The notes under the pieces: model-generated
Told to the model about the DNA's origin: nothing
The model's database searches: none
What the model saw: the letters and a program-made list of their open reading frames with translations, nothing else
Translations under genes and position numbers: made by a program
NCBI RefSeq assembly: GCF_003346775.1
Contig: NZ_CP031219.1
Location: forward strand, 1,364,001-1,428,000
Direction: 5' to 3'
Source: Malaciobacter mytili LMG 24559
GTDB lineage: Bacteria > Campylobacterota > Campylobacteria > Campylobacterales > Arcobacteraceae
DNA: 64,000 bases
Shown here: one piece after another, positions 27,890 through 37,721 of the stretch
How the letters are laid out: each line of letters opens with the position of its first letter
How positions within the stretch are numbered: position 1 is the stretch's first letter

Positions 27890-28645
27890 ATGATTGATTA
27901 TGTATTATTTGAGAAGTATGTCAAAGATATTTCAATATTATTTGTTGAAGATGATGAAAATATTAGAAAAGAGACAGAAGAGTTACTAAAAGAGATTTTT
28001 TCTTATATTGAAGTGGCCGTTGATGGAAAAGATGCTATTCAAAAATATACTGATTATTATGAAGACACAGAAAAGTATTTTGATATTATTCTTACAGATA
28101 TAAAAATGCCTCAAATGGATGGATTACAATTAACTAAAGAGATATATAAAAAAAATCCTGAGCAAAAAATTATAGTTTTATCTGCACATAGTGAAACTAA
28201 ATATCTTTTAGAATTTGTAAATATTGGAATTTCTCAATATCTTTTAAAACCTTTAAATTATGATGATTTTATTAGAGTAATGTTTAATGTTGCAAAAGAT
28301 ATTTATGAAACAAAACATTTAAAAGAAGAGAATAAAAGTAAAAAAGTAGTTTTAAATGAGAGTTTATTTTGGAATAAAGAGACAAAACAACTTTTAAGAG
28401 GAAAAGAAGAAGTAAAACTTACAAGAAAAGAGTTTTTACTTGTGGACTTACTTTTAAAAGTAATTGAAAAAACCCACTCAATTGAAGAGATTATATCTGT
28501 ATTATGGGAAGGAGAATATACTGTTAATGTTGATGTAAAAAATCTTAAAAATATAGTATCAAGATTAAGAAAGAAAGTTCCTGATTTAGATATTGAAAAT
28601 GTTTATAGTTTTGGATATAAAATTAATATAAAATATATTGAATAA
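27890..28645 (+). CDS. Response regulator, OmpR-type winged helix
   Basis: The 251-residue protein has an N-terminal receiver (about 15-130) with the acidic pair in FVEDDE, phospho-acceptor Asp in LTDIKMPQMDG and the conserved Lys in LKPLNYD. A C-terminal winged helix (about 160-250) with KLTRKEFLLVDLLLK follows. It should bind DNA when phosphorylated. AGGTAGAAA precedes the ATG. The divergent kinase at 26751 is the likely partner. Confidence 0.88.
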   Translation: MIDYVLFEKYVKDISILFVEDDENIRKETEELLKEIFSYIEVAVDGKDAIQKYTDYYEDTEKYFDIILTDIKMPQMDGLQLTKEIYKKNPEQKIIVLSAHSETKYLLEFVNIGISQYLLKPLNYDDFIRVMFNVAKDIYETKHLKEENKSKKVVLNESLFWNKETKQLLRGKEEVKLTRKEFLLVDLLLKVIEKTHSIEEIISVLWEGEYTVNVDVKNLKNIVSRLRKKVPDLDIENVYSFGYKINIKYIE

Positions 28646-28700
28646 ATAACACTTTTGTAGTACTTTTTTCATATATAATTTTTATAATAAGGAGATTATT

Positions 28701-29273
28701 ATGGAAAATAATACAAATAATAGTTTCAAAGATAAATTAAAAGAGCTTACTATTCTTTATGTGGAAGATGATAGTGTAATTAGAGAAAATCTAATTTCTT
28801 GTTTTAAACATATTTTTAAAAAAACAATTGTTGCAATTGATGGACAAGATGGATTAGCTAAGTTTAAAACTAATCATAAAAAAATTGATGTTGTAATAAC
28901 TGATATAAATATGCCTTATTTAAATGGTATAGATATGATTAAACAAATTAAAAATATAAATCCTAAAATAGCTTGCATAATTACAACTGCTTATTCGGAT
29001 AAACAATATTTACTTGATAGTGTTGATTTTGGGGTAAATCATTATATTTTAAAACCTTTTAAACTAGATATATTGTTAAAAGAGGTTGAAAAATCTTATA
29101 TGTCAAAATTTTATATTCAAGAACTTACAAAGAAAAATAGACAAATTGAACAGTTATCTAAGCTTTTTGGTTCTTCAAAAGAGCAGATGAAAGAGCTGAA
29201 AAATGAAGATAAAGAGTATAATGCTAAATTAACATTATTTAGTGAAATTATACAATTATTAGATAGAAGATAA
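28701..29273 (+). CDS. Response regulator receiver with C-terminal coiled coil
   Basis: A receiver domain occupies about residues 12-130, with YVEDDS, phospho-acceptor Asp in VITDINMPYLNG, and LKPFKLD. About 60 residues follow with heptad-like character (IQELTKKNRQIEQLSKL...) and no recognised DNA-binding or enzymatic output. It may act by protein contacts, dimerising or relaying phosphate. AAGGAG stands six bases before the start. Its place after the OmpR-type regulator suggests one signalling locus with the divergent kinase. Confidence 0.84.
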   Translation: MENNTNNSFKDKLKELTILYVEDDSVIRENLISCFKHIFKKTIVAIDGQDGLAKFKTNHKKIDVVITDINMPYLNGIDMIKQIKNINPKIACIITTAYSDKQYLLDSVDFGVNHYILKPFKLDILLKEVEKSYMSKFYIQELTKKNRQIEQLSKLFGSSKEQMKELKNEDKEYNAKLTLFSEIIQLLDRR

Positions 29274-29288
29274 TTCTTCTATCTTTTT
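29261..29288. terminator. Terminator after the receiver gene
   Basis: A 10-bp stem (29261-29270 with 29275-29284) with a TAAT loop containing the stop codon is followed by a T run on the plus strand. The stop of the convergent carbonic-anhydrase-like gene (29287) is immediately beyond. Confidence 0.75.
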
Positions 29289-29787
29289 AACTATAATCAT
29301 TTTTATAATCCACATAATGTCCAGCATGTTTAATAAGTCCTTCCACATCCTCTTGTGTTAATTCTTTTACTACTTTTGCAGGACTTCCCATAATTAAACT
29401 TCTTGGAGGAAATTTTTTACCTTGAGTTACTAAAGAATTAGCTCCTACAATTGAGCCTTCACCAATTACAGCATTATCTAAAATAGTTGCACTCATACCA
29501 ATTAGACAGTTATCTTCAATTTTACAGCCATGAAGCATAACTTTATGTCCTATTGTTACATTATCACCAATTATTGTTTGAGTATGTGTATCTGTATGAA
29601 TCATTGACAAATCTTGAATATTTGTTCTTTTCCCTATTCTTATTTTATTAACATCCGCTCTTAAAACACATCCAAACCAAATAGATGAATCTTCTTGTAT
29701 CTCTATATCTCCAATTAAATCAGCACTTGGTGCAACCCAAGCTTTATTATGAATTTTTGGATAAAACTCTTTAAATTTTAAAATCAT
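29287..29787 (-). CDS. Gamma carbonic anhydrase family protein (left-handed beta-helix)
   Basis: The 166-residue protein is made of hexapeptide repeats, for example VGANSLVTQG and IGDVEI-like units, forming a left-handed beta-helix. Histidines in SMIHTDTHTQT, TIGHKVMLHG match the three zinc ligands of gamma-class carbonic anhydrase-like YrdA/CaiE proteins. Many members are inactive or have unknown substrates, so carbonic anhydrase activity is only possible. The start region is KFKEFYPKIHNKAWVAPSA as in the family. Confidence 0.88.
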   Translation of the reverse strand: MILKFKEFYPKIHNKAWVAPSADLIGDIEIQEDSSIWFGCVLRADVNKIRIGKRTNIQDLSMIHTDTHTQTIIGDNVTIGHKVMLHGCKIEDNCLIGMSATILDNAVIGEGSIVGANSLVTQGKKFPPRSLIMGSPAKVVKELTQEDVEGLIKHAGHYVDYKNDYS

Positions 29788-29866
29788 TTACTTCCCTTTT
29801 TTAAAAAGTAAATTATTATAGCTTCAAAATATAGAAAAATCAAGTTTAAAAAAGTTAGAAAAGAAA

Positions 29867-29902
29867 GAAAAATAAGATTGAAAAAGCTCAATCTTATTTT
29901 TT
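29867..29902. terminator. Bidirectional terminator downstream of argG
   Basis: An 11-bp core stem (29871-29881 with 29888-29898) extends by A-T pairs to about 15 bp and has A runs on one side and T runs on the other. It is thus a Rho-independent terminator readable in both directions, and it lies just past the argG stop. Confidence 0.85.
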
Positions 29903-29909
29903 ATAAAAG

Positions 29910-31148
29910 TTATTTATTTTGAGTTTGTCCAGCAATAATAAATCTTAATGCATTAAGTCTAATAAACCCTTCTGCATCTTTTTGATTATATACTTCATCT
30001 TCTTCAAATGTTGAGTGTGCTTCTGAGAATAATGATTTTGTAGATTCTCTACCTACAACCATTACATTACCTTTATATAGTTTTAATCTTACTGTACCTT
30101 CAACATTTTTTTGTGTTTGGTCAATTGCTGCTTGAAGCATTTGTCTTTCAGGTGAAAACCAATATCCATTATAGATAAGTTTCGCATATCTTGGCATTAA
30201 TTCATCTTTTAAATGTGCTGCTTCTCTATCTAATGTAATAGACTCTATTGCTCTATGAGCTTTTAACATAATAGTTCCACCTGGAGTTTCATAGCAACCT
30301 CTTGCTTTCATTCCCACATATCTATTTTCAACTATATCAACTCTTCCAATTCCATGTTTATTTCCATAATCATTTAGAGTTTTTAAAAGTGTTGCAGGAG
30401 ACATTTCTTCACCATTTACAGAGATAGGGTCACCATTTTTATATCCAATAGTGATATATTCTGGTGTATCCGGAGCATTTTCAGGAGAAGTTGTCCATAA
30501 CCACATTGACTCTTCAGGTTCTGCAGCTGGATTTTCTAAATGTAAACCTTCATAAGAGATGTGTAAAAGATTTGCATCCATTGAATATGGACTAACTTTT
30601 GGATTACCATTTTCATCCACATGTTTTTTAGAGATTTCAATTCCATGCTCTTTTGCATATGCTAAAAGTTTTTCCCTTGAATTTAAATCCCATTCTCTCC
30701 AAGGTGCAATTACAGTAATATCTGGTCTTAATGCTAAATATCCAAGTTCAAATCTAACTTGGTCATTACCTTTCCCTGTTGCTCCATGAGAAACAGCATC
30801 AGCACCCATCTTATTTGCAATTTCAATTTGTTTTTTAGCAATTAAAGGTCTTGCAATAGAAGTTCCTAATAGGTATTCTCCCTCATAAATTGTGTTTGCT
30901 CTAAACATAGGAAAAACATACTCTTTTACAAACTCTTCTTTAATATCTAAAATAAAAATATTTTCAGGCTTAATTCCCATTGCTAATGCTTTTTGTCTAG
31001 CTGGTTCAACTTCTTCACCTTGACCTAAATCAGCTGTAAAAGTAATAACTTCTGCATTGTATTCATCTTGAAGCCATTTTAAAATAATAGAAGTATCTAA
31101 TCCCCCACTATAAGCTAAAACAACTTTTTTTACTTCTTTTTTGCTCAT
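29910..31148 (-). CDS. argG: Argininosuccinate synthase
   Basis: ArgG joins citrulline and aspartate with ATP in arginine synthesis. The 412-residue product has the P-loop AYSGGLDTS (about 11-19), [15 protein letters not shown], and [16 protein letters not shown]. Its length is normal. argF, which makes citrulline, is 17 kb away at 48079, so the pathway is dispersed. It is a stand-alone gene with its own terminator, divergent from the S4 gene. Confidence 0.96.
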   Translation of the reverse strand: MSKKEVKKVVLAYSGGLDTSIILKWLQDEYNAEVITFTADLGQGEEVEPARQKALAMGIKPENIFILDIKEEFVKEYVFPMFRANTIYEGEYLLGTSIARPLIAKKQIEIANKMGADAVSHGATGKGNDQVRFELGYLALRPDITVIAPWREWDLNSREKLLAYAKEHGIEISKKHVDENGNPKVSPYSMDANLLHISYEGLHLENPAAEPEESMWLWTTSPENAPDTPEYITIGYKNGDPISVNGEEMSPATLLKTLNDYGNKHGIGRVDIVENRYVGMKARGCYETPGGTIMLKAHRAIESITLDREAAHLKDELMPRYAKLIYNGYWFSPERQMLQAAIDQTQKNVEGTVRLKLYKGNVMVVGRESTKSLFSEAHSTFEEDEVYNQKDAEGFIRLNALRFIIAGQTQNK

Positions 31149-31216
31149 TTCATCTCCATAAAATAATAAATATTAATTTGGAGGTATTTTATCTAAAATT
31201 AGCTATAATCATCATT

Positions 31217-31474
31217 ATGAGAATAGATAAATTTTTAAATGCCGTAAATATTACAAAAAGAAGAGCTGTTGCAGAAGATATGCTAGCTCATCAAGTTGTT
31301 TTTATTAATAACCAAAGTGTTAAAAAATCAAAAGAAGTTAAGGTTGGAGATATTATAGAGATAAAATATCTTGATAAAAGTGATAAATTTAAAGTTCTAC
31401 AAGTTCCAACTACTAAATCAACTCCAAAATCTAAAATGCTGGAGTATGTAGAAAAACTAAGTGATGAAGGATAA
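31217..31474 (+). CDS. S4-domain RNA-binding protein
   Basis: The 85-residue product begins MRIDKFLNAVNITKRRAVA, the opening of a stand-alone S4 RNA-binding domain as in HslR/YlmH-type proteins, and continues with VFINNQSVKKSKEVKVGD. HslR rescues stalled 50S subunits, but a general RNA-binding role is safer. I chose ATG 31217 because the frame upstream to 31178 is non-homologous and rich in isoleucine. It is followed two bases later by trpD. Confidence 0.85.
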   Translation: MRIDKFLNAVNITKRRAVAEDMLAHQVVFINNQSVKKSKEVKVGDIIEIKYLDKSDKFKVLQVPTTKSTPKSKMLEYVEKLSDEG

Positions 31475-31476
31475 AT

Positions 31477-32457
31477 ATGTTTAATCTAGCAAAATTAAAA
31501 TTTGATGATATTTTTGAAAATAGATTACCTGAAGAAGAAGTAAGAGAATATTTAATAGAACTTTATGAAAGAGGTGAAACTGTTGCAGAAATAGCAGGTG
31601 CAGTAAGTGCAATGAGAGATCATCTTATTCCTTTACCTGCTGATGTTGATTTATGTAAACAAGCAATAGATATAGTTGGTACAGGAGGAGATAAAAGTTA
31701 TAGTTTTAATATTTCTACAACAGTCTCTTTATTATTACCTTCATGTGGTTCATATGTTGCAAAACATGGGAATAGAAGTGTAACAAGTAAATCAGGAAGC
31801 TCTGATATGTTAGAGGCTTTAGGTTTTAATTTAAATTTAAGTTTAGAAAATAGTGCAAAACTTTTTGAACAAACAGGTTTTGTATTTATGCATGCTGCAA
31901 ATCACCATCCTGCAATGAAATATATTACTCCTATTAGAAAAACAATTAGTCATAGAACAATTTTTAATATAATAGGGCCTTTATCAAATCCTGCTTATGT
32001 AAAAAAACAGTTTTTAGGAGTATATCCTAAAGAGTTAATAGGAAAAATAACAGAAGCTTTAAATATGTTAGATACAAAAAAAGCATTGGTTGTAAGTTCA
32101 AATGATGGAATGGATGAAATCTCTATTTCAGATATTACTTATGCTAATAGTTTAGAAAATGGAAAAATTGAAGAGTTTATAATTGATCCACAAGAGTTTG
32201 GCTTTAAACTTGCACCAAAAGAGTCTATTGTTGGTGGAGATGGTAAAGAAAATGCAAATATTACAAGGGGTATTTTATCAGGAGAGATTACTGATTCAAA
32301 ATTAGATATTGTATTATTAAATGCAGCAGCAGCATTAATTGTTGATGAAAAAGCAAGTGATTTTAAAGAGGGTATTGAAATAGCAAGAGAAGCTATAAAA
32401 AGTAAAAAAGCTTTTGAAAAATTAGAAGAAATTATTAAAGTTTCTAACTCTTTTTAA
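31477..32457 (+). CDS. trpD: Anthranilate phosphoribosyltransferase
   Basis: TrpD attaches the phosphoribosyl group of PRPP to anthranilate. The 326-residue protein shows the PRPP and anthranilate sites DIVGTGGDKSYSFNIST (about 66-82), KHGNRSVTSKSGSSD and HHPAMKYITPIRKT. No other trp gene is adjacent; it sits between S4 and tsaE genes in one run of plus-strand genes. It is a normal-length, apparently intact gene. Confidence 0.95.
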   Translation: MFNLAKLKFDDIFENRLPEEEVREYLIELYERGETVAEIAGAVSAMRDHLIPLPADVDLCKQAIDIVGTGGDKSYSFNISTTVSLLLPSCGSYVAKHGNRSVTSKSGSSDMLEALGFNLNLSLENSAKLFEQTGFVFMHAANHHPAMKYITPIRKTISHRTIFNIIGPLSNPAYVKKQFLGVYPKELIGKITEALNMLDTKKALVVSSNDGMDEISISDITYANSLENGKIEEFIIDPQEFGFKLAPKESIVGGDGKENANITRGILSGEITDSKLDIVLLNAAAALIVDEKASDFKEGIEIAREAIKSKKAFEKLEEIIKVSNSF

Positions 32458-32468
32458 TTAGGTTTATT

Positions 32469-32882
32469 GTGCAAGAGACTTTACTATTAGATTTAGAAAA
32501 TATTAATAAAGTAGTTAATAAACTAAAAGCAGTTATTAAAAAAGATTGTGTAGTTTTATTAAAAGGTGATTTAGCAAGTGGTAAGACTACTTTAGTTAAA
32601 AATTTTGTTAAAAGTTATGGAAGTGATGATTTAGTAACTTCACCAACTTTTTCTATTCAAACACTTTATTCAAATAATATATATCATTATGATGTTTATA
32701 ATAAAGGTTTAGAAGAGTTTATCTCTTTAGGTTTATTAGAAGAGTTTGAAAAAGAGGGAATACATTTTGTAGAGTGGGGTGATAAAAGATTAGAAGATTT
32801 ACTTCTTTCATATGGTTTTAACGTAATTAGTGTTGAAATTGAAAAATTAGATAATAAGAGGCAATATAAAATTTATGCATAA
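32469..32882 (+). CDS. tsaE: tRNA threonylcarbamoyladenosine biosynthesis ATPase TsaE
   Basis: TsaE is the ATPase that supports TsaB/TsaD in making t6A37. The 137-residue protein has the P-loop GDLASGKTT (about 35-43), [16 protein letters not shown] and HFVEWGDK, all family features. The start is GTG at 32469. It overlaps lptB by eight bases, indicating translational coupling. Confidence 0.92.
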   Translation: MQETLLLDLENINKVVNKLKAVIKKDCVVLLKGDLASGKTTLVKNFVKSYGSDDLVTSPTFSIQTLYSNNIYHYDVYNKGLEEFISLGLLEEFEKEGIHFVEWGDKRLEDLLLSYGFNVISVEIEKLDNKRQYKIYA

Positions 32883-33597
32883 ATTAGAAATAAAAAATAT
32901 TACAAAAAAGATTAAAAAAACACAGATTTTACATGGTATTTCTTTAGAGATAAAAAGTGGGGAAATTGTTGGATTATTAGGTCCAAATGGAGCAGGAAAA
33001 ACTACTACTTTTTATACAGTTTGTGGATTAGTTAAACCTACAAGTGGAGATGTATTCTTTGATGGAGAAAATATTACAAATCTACCACTTCATCAAAGAG
33101 CTTTAAAAGGAATAGGCTACCTTCCTCAAGAATCTTCAATTTTCAAAGATTTAAGTGTTGAAGATAATCTATTTTTAGCAGCAGAAATTGTTACAAATGA
33201 TAAAGAAGAGAGATATAAAAGAGTAGAAGAACTTTTAGAAGTATTTAATATAGAACCAATAAGAAAAAGAAAAGGTATCTCTTTATCTGGTGGAGAAAGA
33301 AGAAGAACTGAAATTGCAAGAGCATTAGTATCAAAACCAAAGTTTTTACTTTTAGATGAACCTTTTGCTGGAGTTGATCCAATTGCAGTTAAAGATATTC
33401 AAGAAATTATTCATCAATTAACACTAAGAGGAATAGGGGTTTTAATAACTGATCATAATGTAAGAGAAACACTACAAATTTGCCATAGGGCATATGTTAT
33501 GAAAAGTGGAACATTATTAGCTTCTGGAAATAGTGAAGATATAAAAAATGATGGAAGTGTAAGGGAACACTACTTAGGAGAAGATTTTAACTTCTAA
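32875..33597 (+). CDS. lptB: Lipopolysaccharide export ATPase LptB
   Basis: LptB drives LPS extraction by LptFG. The 240-residue ABC ATPase has Walker [10 protein letters not shown], the family-specific [20 protein letters not shown] (about 79-98), signature [15 protein letters not shown] and Walker [13 protein letters not shown]. It is placed after tsaE, a common neighbourhood in this phylum as I recall. Its stop overlaps the convergent regulator gene by four bases. Confidence 0.95.
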   Translation: MHKLEIKNITKKIKKTQILHGISLEIKSGEIVGLLGPNGAGKTTTFYTVCGLVKPTSGDVFFDGENITNLPLHQRALKGIGYLPQESSIFKDLSVEDNLFLAAEIVTNDKEERYKRVEELLEVFNIEPIRKRKGISLSGGERRRTEIARALVSKPKFLLLDEPFAGVDPIAVKDIQEIIHQLTLRGIGVLITDHNVRETLQICHRAYVMKSGTLLASGNSEDIKNDGSVREHYLGEDFNF

Positions 33598-34919
33598 GCA
33601 GTGTGAGAAACAACTTTGTTTCTTCCTTCACTTTTTGCTTTATATAAAGCTATATCAGCTTTTTTTACAAACTGTTCTTCATTGTCACCTTCATATAAAG
33701 TTGTAACTCCAAAACTAGCTGTAATATTTTTTGGAAGAGTATCATCTCTAAACTCTTCAATAGCAACTCTTATTTTTTCGGCAACTTTTAAAGCTCCTTT
33801 TAAATCTGTTTCAGGAAGTAAGATTAAAAACTCTTCTCCTCCCCATCTAACAATAGTATCATGTTCTCTAACATTTTTAGTTACTATTTCAGCAATAAAC
33901 TTTAAAACTTCATCTCCTAGATTATGTCCAAATTCATCATTAAAGTTTTTAAAGTGGTCTATATCAAAAAGAATTAAAGATAAATCATTATCATATCTTT
34001 TATCTCTTCTTATTTCTTTACCAAAAATATCATGGAATTTTTGTCTATTATAAAGTCCTGTTAATAGATCATGACTTGCTTGATATTCTAAAAGATTTGA
34101 TTTTTCTTTTAGTTCTGTAATATCAGTTAGTGAAATAACAAAATATTCACCTTTATGCTCATATTGGTCAATATTTACTGTAAAAACTCTATCAATTCCA
34201 TTATTGTTTTTAATTTTTACAACCCTATCTACTTCACTTAAATTTTGTAAATATTCAATCCAATTTTTATCACTTTTTTTTAAAGTCTCTAAACTAAAAA
34301 AGCCTTTTTCATTTTTAAATAGAGTTGATACACATTGATTTTCATTTAAAAAAGTATTTAAAGATGAGATTTTAAAAAACTCTAAAAATTTTTTATTTAC
34401 ATTTGTAATAGTTTTTGTATTACTTACAAATACAATATTATCTTGAGCATCTAAAATTGATTTGATTTTTTGAATACCTTCTTCAACTTTTTCTTCCAAT
34501 GAAAGATTAACAGCTTCAAGTTGTTTTCTTAAGAAAATTGGCTCAACAGCTTTAATCATACTCTCTATTAATTGATATAAATCTATTGGTTTCATAGCAT
34601 AAGCACTAACACCTACATCTATAGCTTTTTTTAAAAAATTTGGGTCATTATGGGCACTTGTAATCACGATAGGTATTTCAGGATTTATAGTTTTTATTTC
34701 AGCACACATTTCAAGTCCACCCATTTTAGGCATATTTATATCTGTAACAATTAAATCAATATCAGGATTTTCTTGAAATTTTTCTAAACCAACTTTACCG
34801 TTTTCTGCAACTATAATCTCTTTTACAATTGCTTTGATTGTTTTACCTGTAAACTCTCTTACATCATTTTCATCTTCAACGTATAAAACTTTTATATTTT
34901 TTAAAATTTCTTTATTCAT
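33594..34919 (-). CDS. Response regulator with PAS and GGDEF domains (diguanylate cyclase)
   Basis: From ATG 34919 the protein has 441 residues. A receiver (about 10-125; [25 protein letters not shown]) leads into a short coiled linker, a PAS-like domain (about 160-270) and a GGDEF domain with RWGGEEF and REHD at the inhibitory site. It is therefore expected to make c-di-GMP under phosphorylation control with product feedback. The frame extends upstream to 35003, but ATG 34919 follows AAGGGC and overlaps the stop of the upstream EAL gene by eight bases (ATGAATAA). This couples synthesis of the two enzymes. Confidence 0.9.
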   Translation of the reverse strand: MNKEILKNIKVLYVEDENDVREFTGKTIKAIVKEIIVAENGKVGLEKFQENPDIDLIVTDINMPKMGGLEMCAEIKTINPEIPIVITSAHNDPNFLKKAIDVGVSAYAMKPIDLYQLIESMIKAVEPIFLRKQLEAVNLSLEEKVEEGIQKIKSILDAQDNIVFVSNTKTITNVNKKFLEFFKISSLNTFLNENQCVSTLFKNEKGFFSLETLKKSDKNWIEYLQNLSEVDRVVKIKNNNGIDRVFTVNIDQYEHKGEYFVISLTDITELKEKSNLLEYQASHDLLTGLYNRQKFHDIFGKEIRRDKRYDNDLSLILFDIDHFKNFNDEFGHNLGDEVLKFIAEIVTKNVREHDTIVRWGGEEFLILLPETDLKGALKVAEKIRVAIEEFRDDTLPKNITASFGVTTLYEGDNEEQFVKKADIALYKAKSEGRNKVVSHTA

Positions 34920-36900
34920 TTTTGCCCTTAATACTTGTGTTATTAATCTCAGGTGTCTCTTTAGGTTCAGAGAAGTAGTAACCTTGAGAATAATCAGCTC
35001 CAAGTTTCTTTACAGTATTAAAAATCTCTTCATTTTCAACATATTCTGCAATAGTTTTTAATCCTAAACTTTTTGCAAATTCAATAATTGTTTTAGTAAT
35101 TTTTAAAGAGTTTTTGTCTGTAACAATATTTTTTATTAATGAAGCATCAATTTTTAAAAAATCAACATTCATTTTTAAAATATGTTCAAAATTTGAGTAT
35201 CCAGAACCAAAGTCATCAAGTGCAACTTTACATCCTAAATTTTTAATTTCATCAATAAACTTTATAAGTATATCGTAATTTTTTATACTTTCATCTTCAA
35301 GTATTTCAAAAACTACTTTATTTTTAACATTATATTTTTTCATTTTTTCTTTAATAAAATCAAGAAAGGTGAAATCTTCTATATCTTCATATGATATATT
35401 TATAGAAAATTCATAATCTAAAGTATCAAATTTTTTAAAAGCTTTATCAATTACAATTCTAGTTATTTTAGTATATTGATTTGATTTTTTTGAAATATCT
35501 AAAAAGAAAAAAGGTGAAATAACCTTATCTTCATCTATCATTCTAACTAAACATTCATATTTATCTACTTGTAAAGTTACATTATTTATTAAAGGTTGAT
35601 AATATACAATTATTTTATCTTCAAGAAGAGCATTTTTAAGTTTTTTAGTCCACTTCATATTATTTTCATACTCTTGTAAATTATCCAATTTATCATAAAA
35701 TACTAAGTAGTCTTTATTATCTTTTTTAGCTGCTTGTAAGGCTAAATCAGCAGTTATTAGCTTATTATTTTTAGTAGAAAAAGAAATACCTACTGTTACT
35801 CTTGTATCAATTTCATGTTGTTCTAAAATTATAGATTGTTTATAAATAGCAGAAACAATATTTTTAATAATTGCTAAAAAGTCATTTTTACCGATATTTT
35901 CCCCTGTAATACAATATGTATCAGAAGGAAATTTATATAGTTTTAAAGTAGCAAGCTTTTTAATTTCTTTTTCAATAATATTCGTTATTTCTATAAGAAC
36001 TAAGTCTCCAACTTTATTTCCAAAGAAATCATTTATCTCTTTAAAAGAGTTTATATCAATAATTGCTAAAGAGTTTATATTTATTTCATTATGTTGAAGT
36101 TCATCAATAAGTTTAGCTCTATTGGGTTTTTTTGTAAGATTATCAGTATAAAGAAGTTTAATTAATTCATTTTTATATTCTACTTCATGGGTTATATCAT
36201 CTAAAAAAATAAGATAATTTGCATCTTGTTTTAAATAATTGGCTTGAATTTTATAAATTCTTTCTTTATTTTTATAATCTTTAATTAACACTTTTAAATT
36301 ATTATTAGTTTCTAAAGATTCTAGCCAATTGTTTTTTTTATCACTAAATAAGAAACCTTCTCTTTTTTCAAAAATGCCAGATACACAAGGATGGCTTTTA
36401 TTTATTTCTTCTAAGCTTTCAAAGCCTAATATTTTTAAAAAATTTTTATTTGCAAATAAAAAACTATTTCCATCTGTTAAAAAAATAGGAGTTGCAATAT
36501 TATTTAAAATAATTGAAGAGAACTCTTTTTGTTTTAAAATCTCTTTTTCTTTTTCTCTAATTTTTACATAATGTTCAATTTTAAATAATAGTTTATTTTG
36601 AAAGATTGGTTTATAAATAAAATCAAAAACTTCAATACTATAGGCAATATCTAAAGTATTAGTATTATCAATTATAAAAATTACATCAATATTTTCATTT
36701 CTACATTTTTTAGCAAGAGAAATTGAATTTTGTGTATTTATATTTATTATTAAGAGATTTAAAGATAGAAGTTTTGAAATAATTTCTTCTTCGTTTGTTG
36801 TAAAGGATAGATTTACATTCTTTAAAGTTTTTTGCATTGATTTGATTAGTTTTTTATCATTTATAATCTCATCATCTGCTATAAGAACATCAAAATGCAT
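34912..36900 (-). CDS. Pseudo-receiver-PAS-degenerate GGDEF-EAL protein (c-di-GMP phosphodiesterase)
   Basis: The 662-residue protein begins with a receiver-like domain (about 1-115; IADDE and YKPI kept). The phospho-acceptor position reads LLIINI, so it probably cannot be phosphorylated. A PAS domain (about 125-235) and a GGDEF fold whose signature is lost (KFPSDTYC) follow. The EAL domain (about 405-650) keeps the catalytic set: ECL for EAL, INIS, FEILEDE, DDFGSGYSN, LKIDASL, AEYVE and QGYYF. It should hydrolyse c-di-GMP. It is the first gene of a coupled pair with a diguanylate cyclase. Confidence 0.89.
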   Translation of the reverse strand: MHFDVLIADDEIINDKKLIKSMQKTLKNVNLSFTTNEEEIISKLLSLNLLIININTQNSISLAKKCRNENIDVIFIIDNTNTLDIAYSIEVFDFIYKPIFQNKLLFKIEHYVKIREKEKEILKQKEFSSIILNNIATPIFLTDGNSFLFANKNFLKILGFESLEEINKSHPCVSGIFEKREGFLFSDKKNNWLESLETNNNLKVLIKDYKNKERIYKIQANYLKQDANYLIFLDDITHEVEYKNELIKLLYTDNLTKKPNRAKLIDELQHNEININSLAIIDINSFKEINDFFGNKVGDLVLIEITNIIEKEIKKLATLKLYKFPSDTYCITGENIGKNDFLAIIKNIVSAIYKQSIILEQHEIDTRVTVGISFSTKNNKLITADLALQAAKKDNKDYLVFYDKLDNLQEYENNMKWTKKLKNALLEDKIIVYYQPLINNVTLQVDKYECLVRMIDEDKVISPFFFLDISKKSNQYTKITRIVIDKAFKKFDTLDYEFSINISYEDIEDFTFLDFIKEKMKKYNVKNKVVFEILEDESIKNYDILIKFIDEIKNLGCKVALDDFGSGYSNFEHILKMNVDFLKIDASLIKNIVTDKNSLKITKTIIEFAKSLGLKTIAEYVENEEIFNTVKKLGADYSQGYYFSEPKETPEINNTSIKGKNE

Positions 36901-36990
36901 TAGGTACCTTCATATAAATTAATTATTATTTTACAAAAATAACCTTTAAAGATACTTTATTTGCATTTTTTTAATTAGAATTTATAATAG

Positions 36991-37713
36991 TTAAACTGTA
37001 AAAATCTTTAGTGCATTTACTAAGTCCTCTTGCGTATCAATACCAAAAGATTTAGATTCTACCTTAACCATAGCAATTTTATGTGCATTATCTATTGCTC
37101 TTAGTTGTTCTAATTTTTCAATTGTTTCTAATTTTGAAGGCTCTAAGCTACAAAAAGTATTTAATGATTTTTTTGTAAATCCATAAATTCCCAAATGTCC
37201 ATTATATTCTGAGTTTTCATAATGATCTCTATGATATGGAACTTTAGCTCTTGAGAAATAAATTGCATTTGAATTATTATCCAAAACTACTTTTACATGA
37301 TTTGGGTCATCTGCTAAATCTGAACTTATTTTTTTATAGCAGCTAACTATCATTATATCTTCATTTTTTACTTCTTTTACCTTATTAATTACTGCTTGTA
37401 CAACTTCTGGTTCTATAAAAGGTTCATCAGCTTGTACATTTACAATAACCTCATCTTCATTTAAACATAATTTATTAACTGCTTCATTAATTCTATCTGT
37501 TCCACTTTGATGTTCCTTTGAAGTTAAAACTGCATCAAAACCATATTTAGAAGCTAAATCTACTACTTCTTGTGAATCAGTTGCAATTACTACTTTATCT
37601 AAAGAACTAACTTGCTTTGCAGTTCTTATTACCATTGGTAATCCTAAAATATCCACTAAAATCTTATTTTCAAATCTACTAGAATTTAATCTTGCAGGTA
37701 TTATTATCATCAT
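36991..37713 (-). CDS. kdsB: 3-deoxy-manno-octulosonate cytidylyltransferase
   Basis: KdsB makes CMP-Kdo for LPS inner core synthesis. The 240-residue product has IIPARLNSSRFENK at the start (nucleotide binding), VIATDS, QADEPFI (about 93-99) and YFSRAKVPYHRD. Its length fits the family. It lies directly downstream of the PAS kinase at 37722 (eight-base gap) in the same direction, so they share a transcript, though no functional link is evident. Confidence 0.94.
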   Translation of the reverse strand: MMIIIPARLNSSRFENKILVDILGLPMVIRTAKQVSSLDKVVIATDSQEVVDLASKYGFDAVLTSKEHQSGTDRINEAVNKLCLNEDEVIVNVQADEPFIEPEVVQAVINKVKEVKNEDIMIVSCYKKISSDLADDPNHVKVVLDNNSNAIYFSRAKVPYHRDHYENSEYNGHLGIYGFTKKSLNTFCSLEPSKLETIEKLEQLRAIDNAHKIAMVKVESKSFGIDTQEDLVNALKIFTV

Positions 37714-37721
37714 ATTTCCTT

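Noticed and set aside
31178-31216. N-terminal extension of the S4 protein
   Set aside because: The extension is an isoleucine-rich stretch with no ribosome site; the domain begins at the ATG at 31217.
34920-35003. Longer N-terminus for the receiver-PAS-GGDEF protein
   Set aside because: It lies inside the upstream EAL coding region in another frame; ATG 34919 has a ribosome site and the coupled ATGAATAA overlap.
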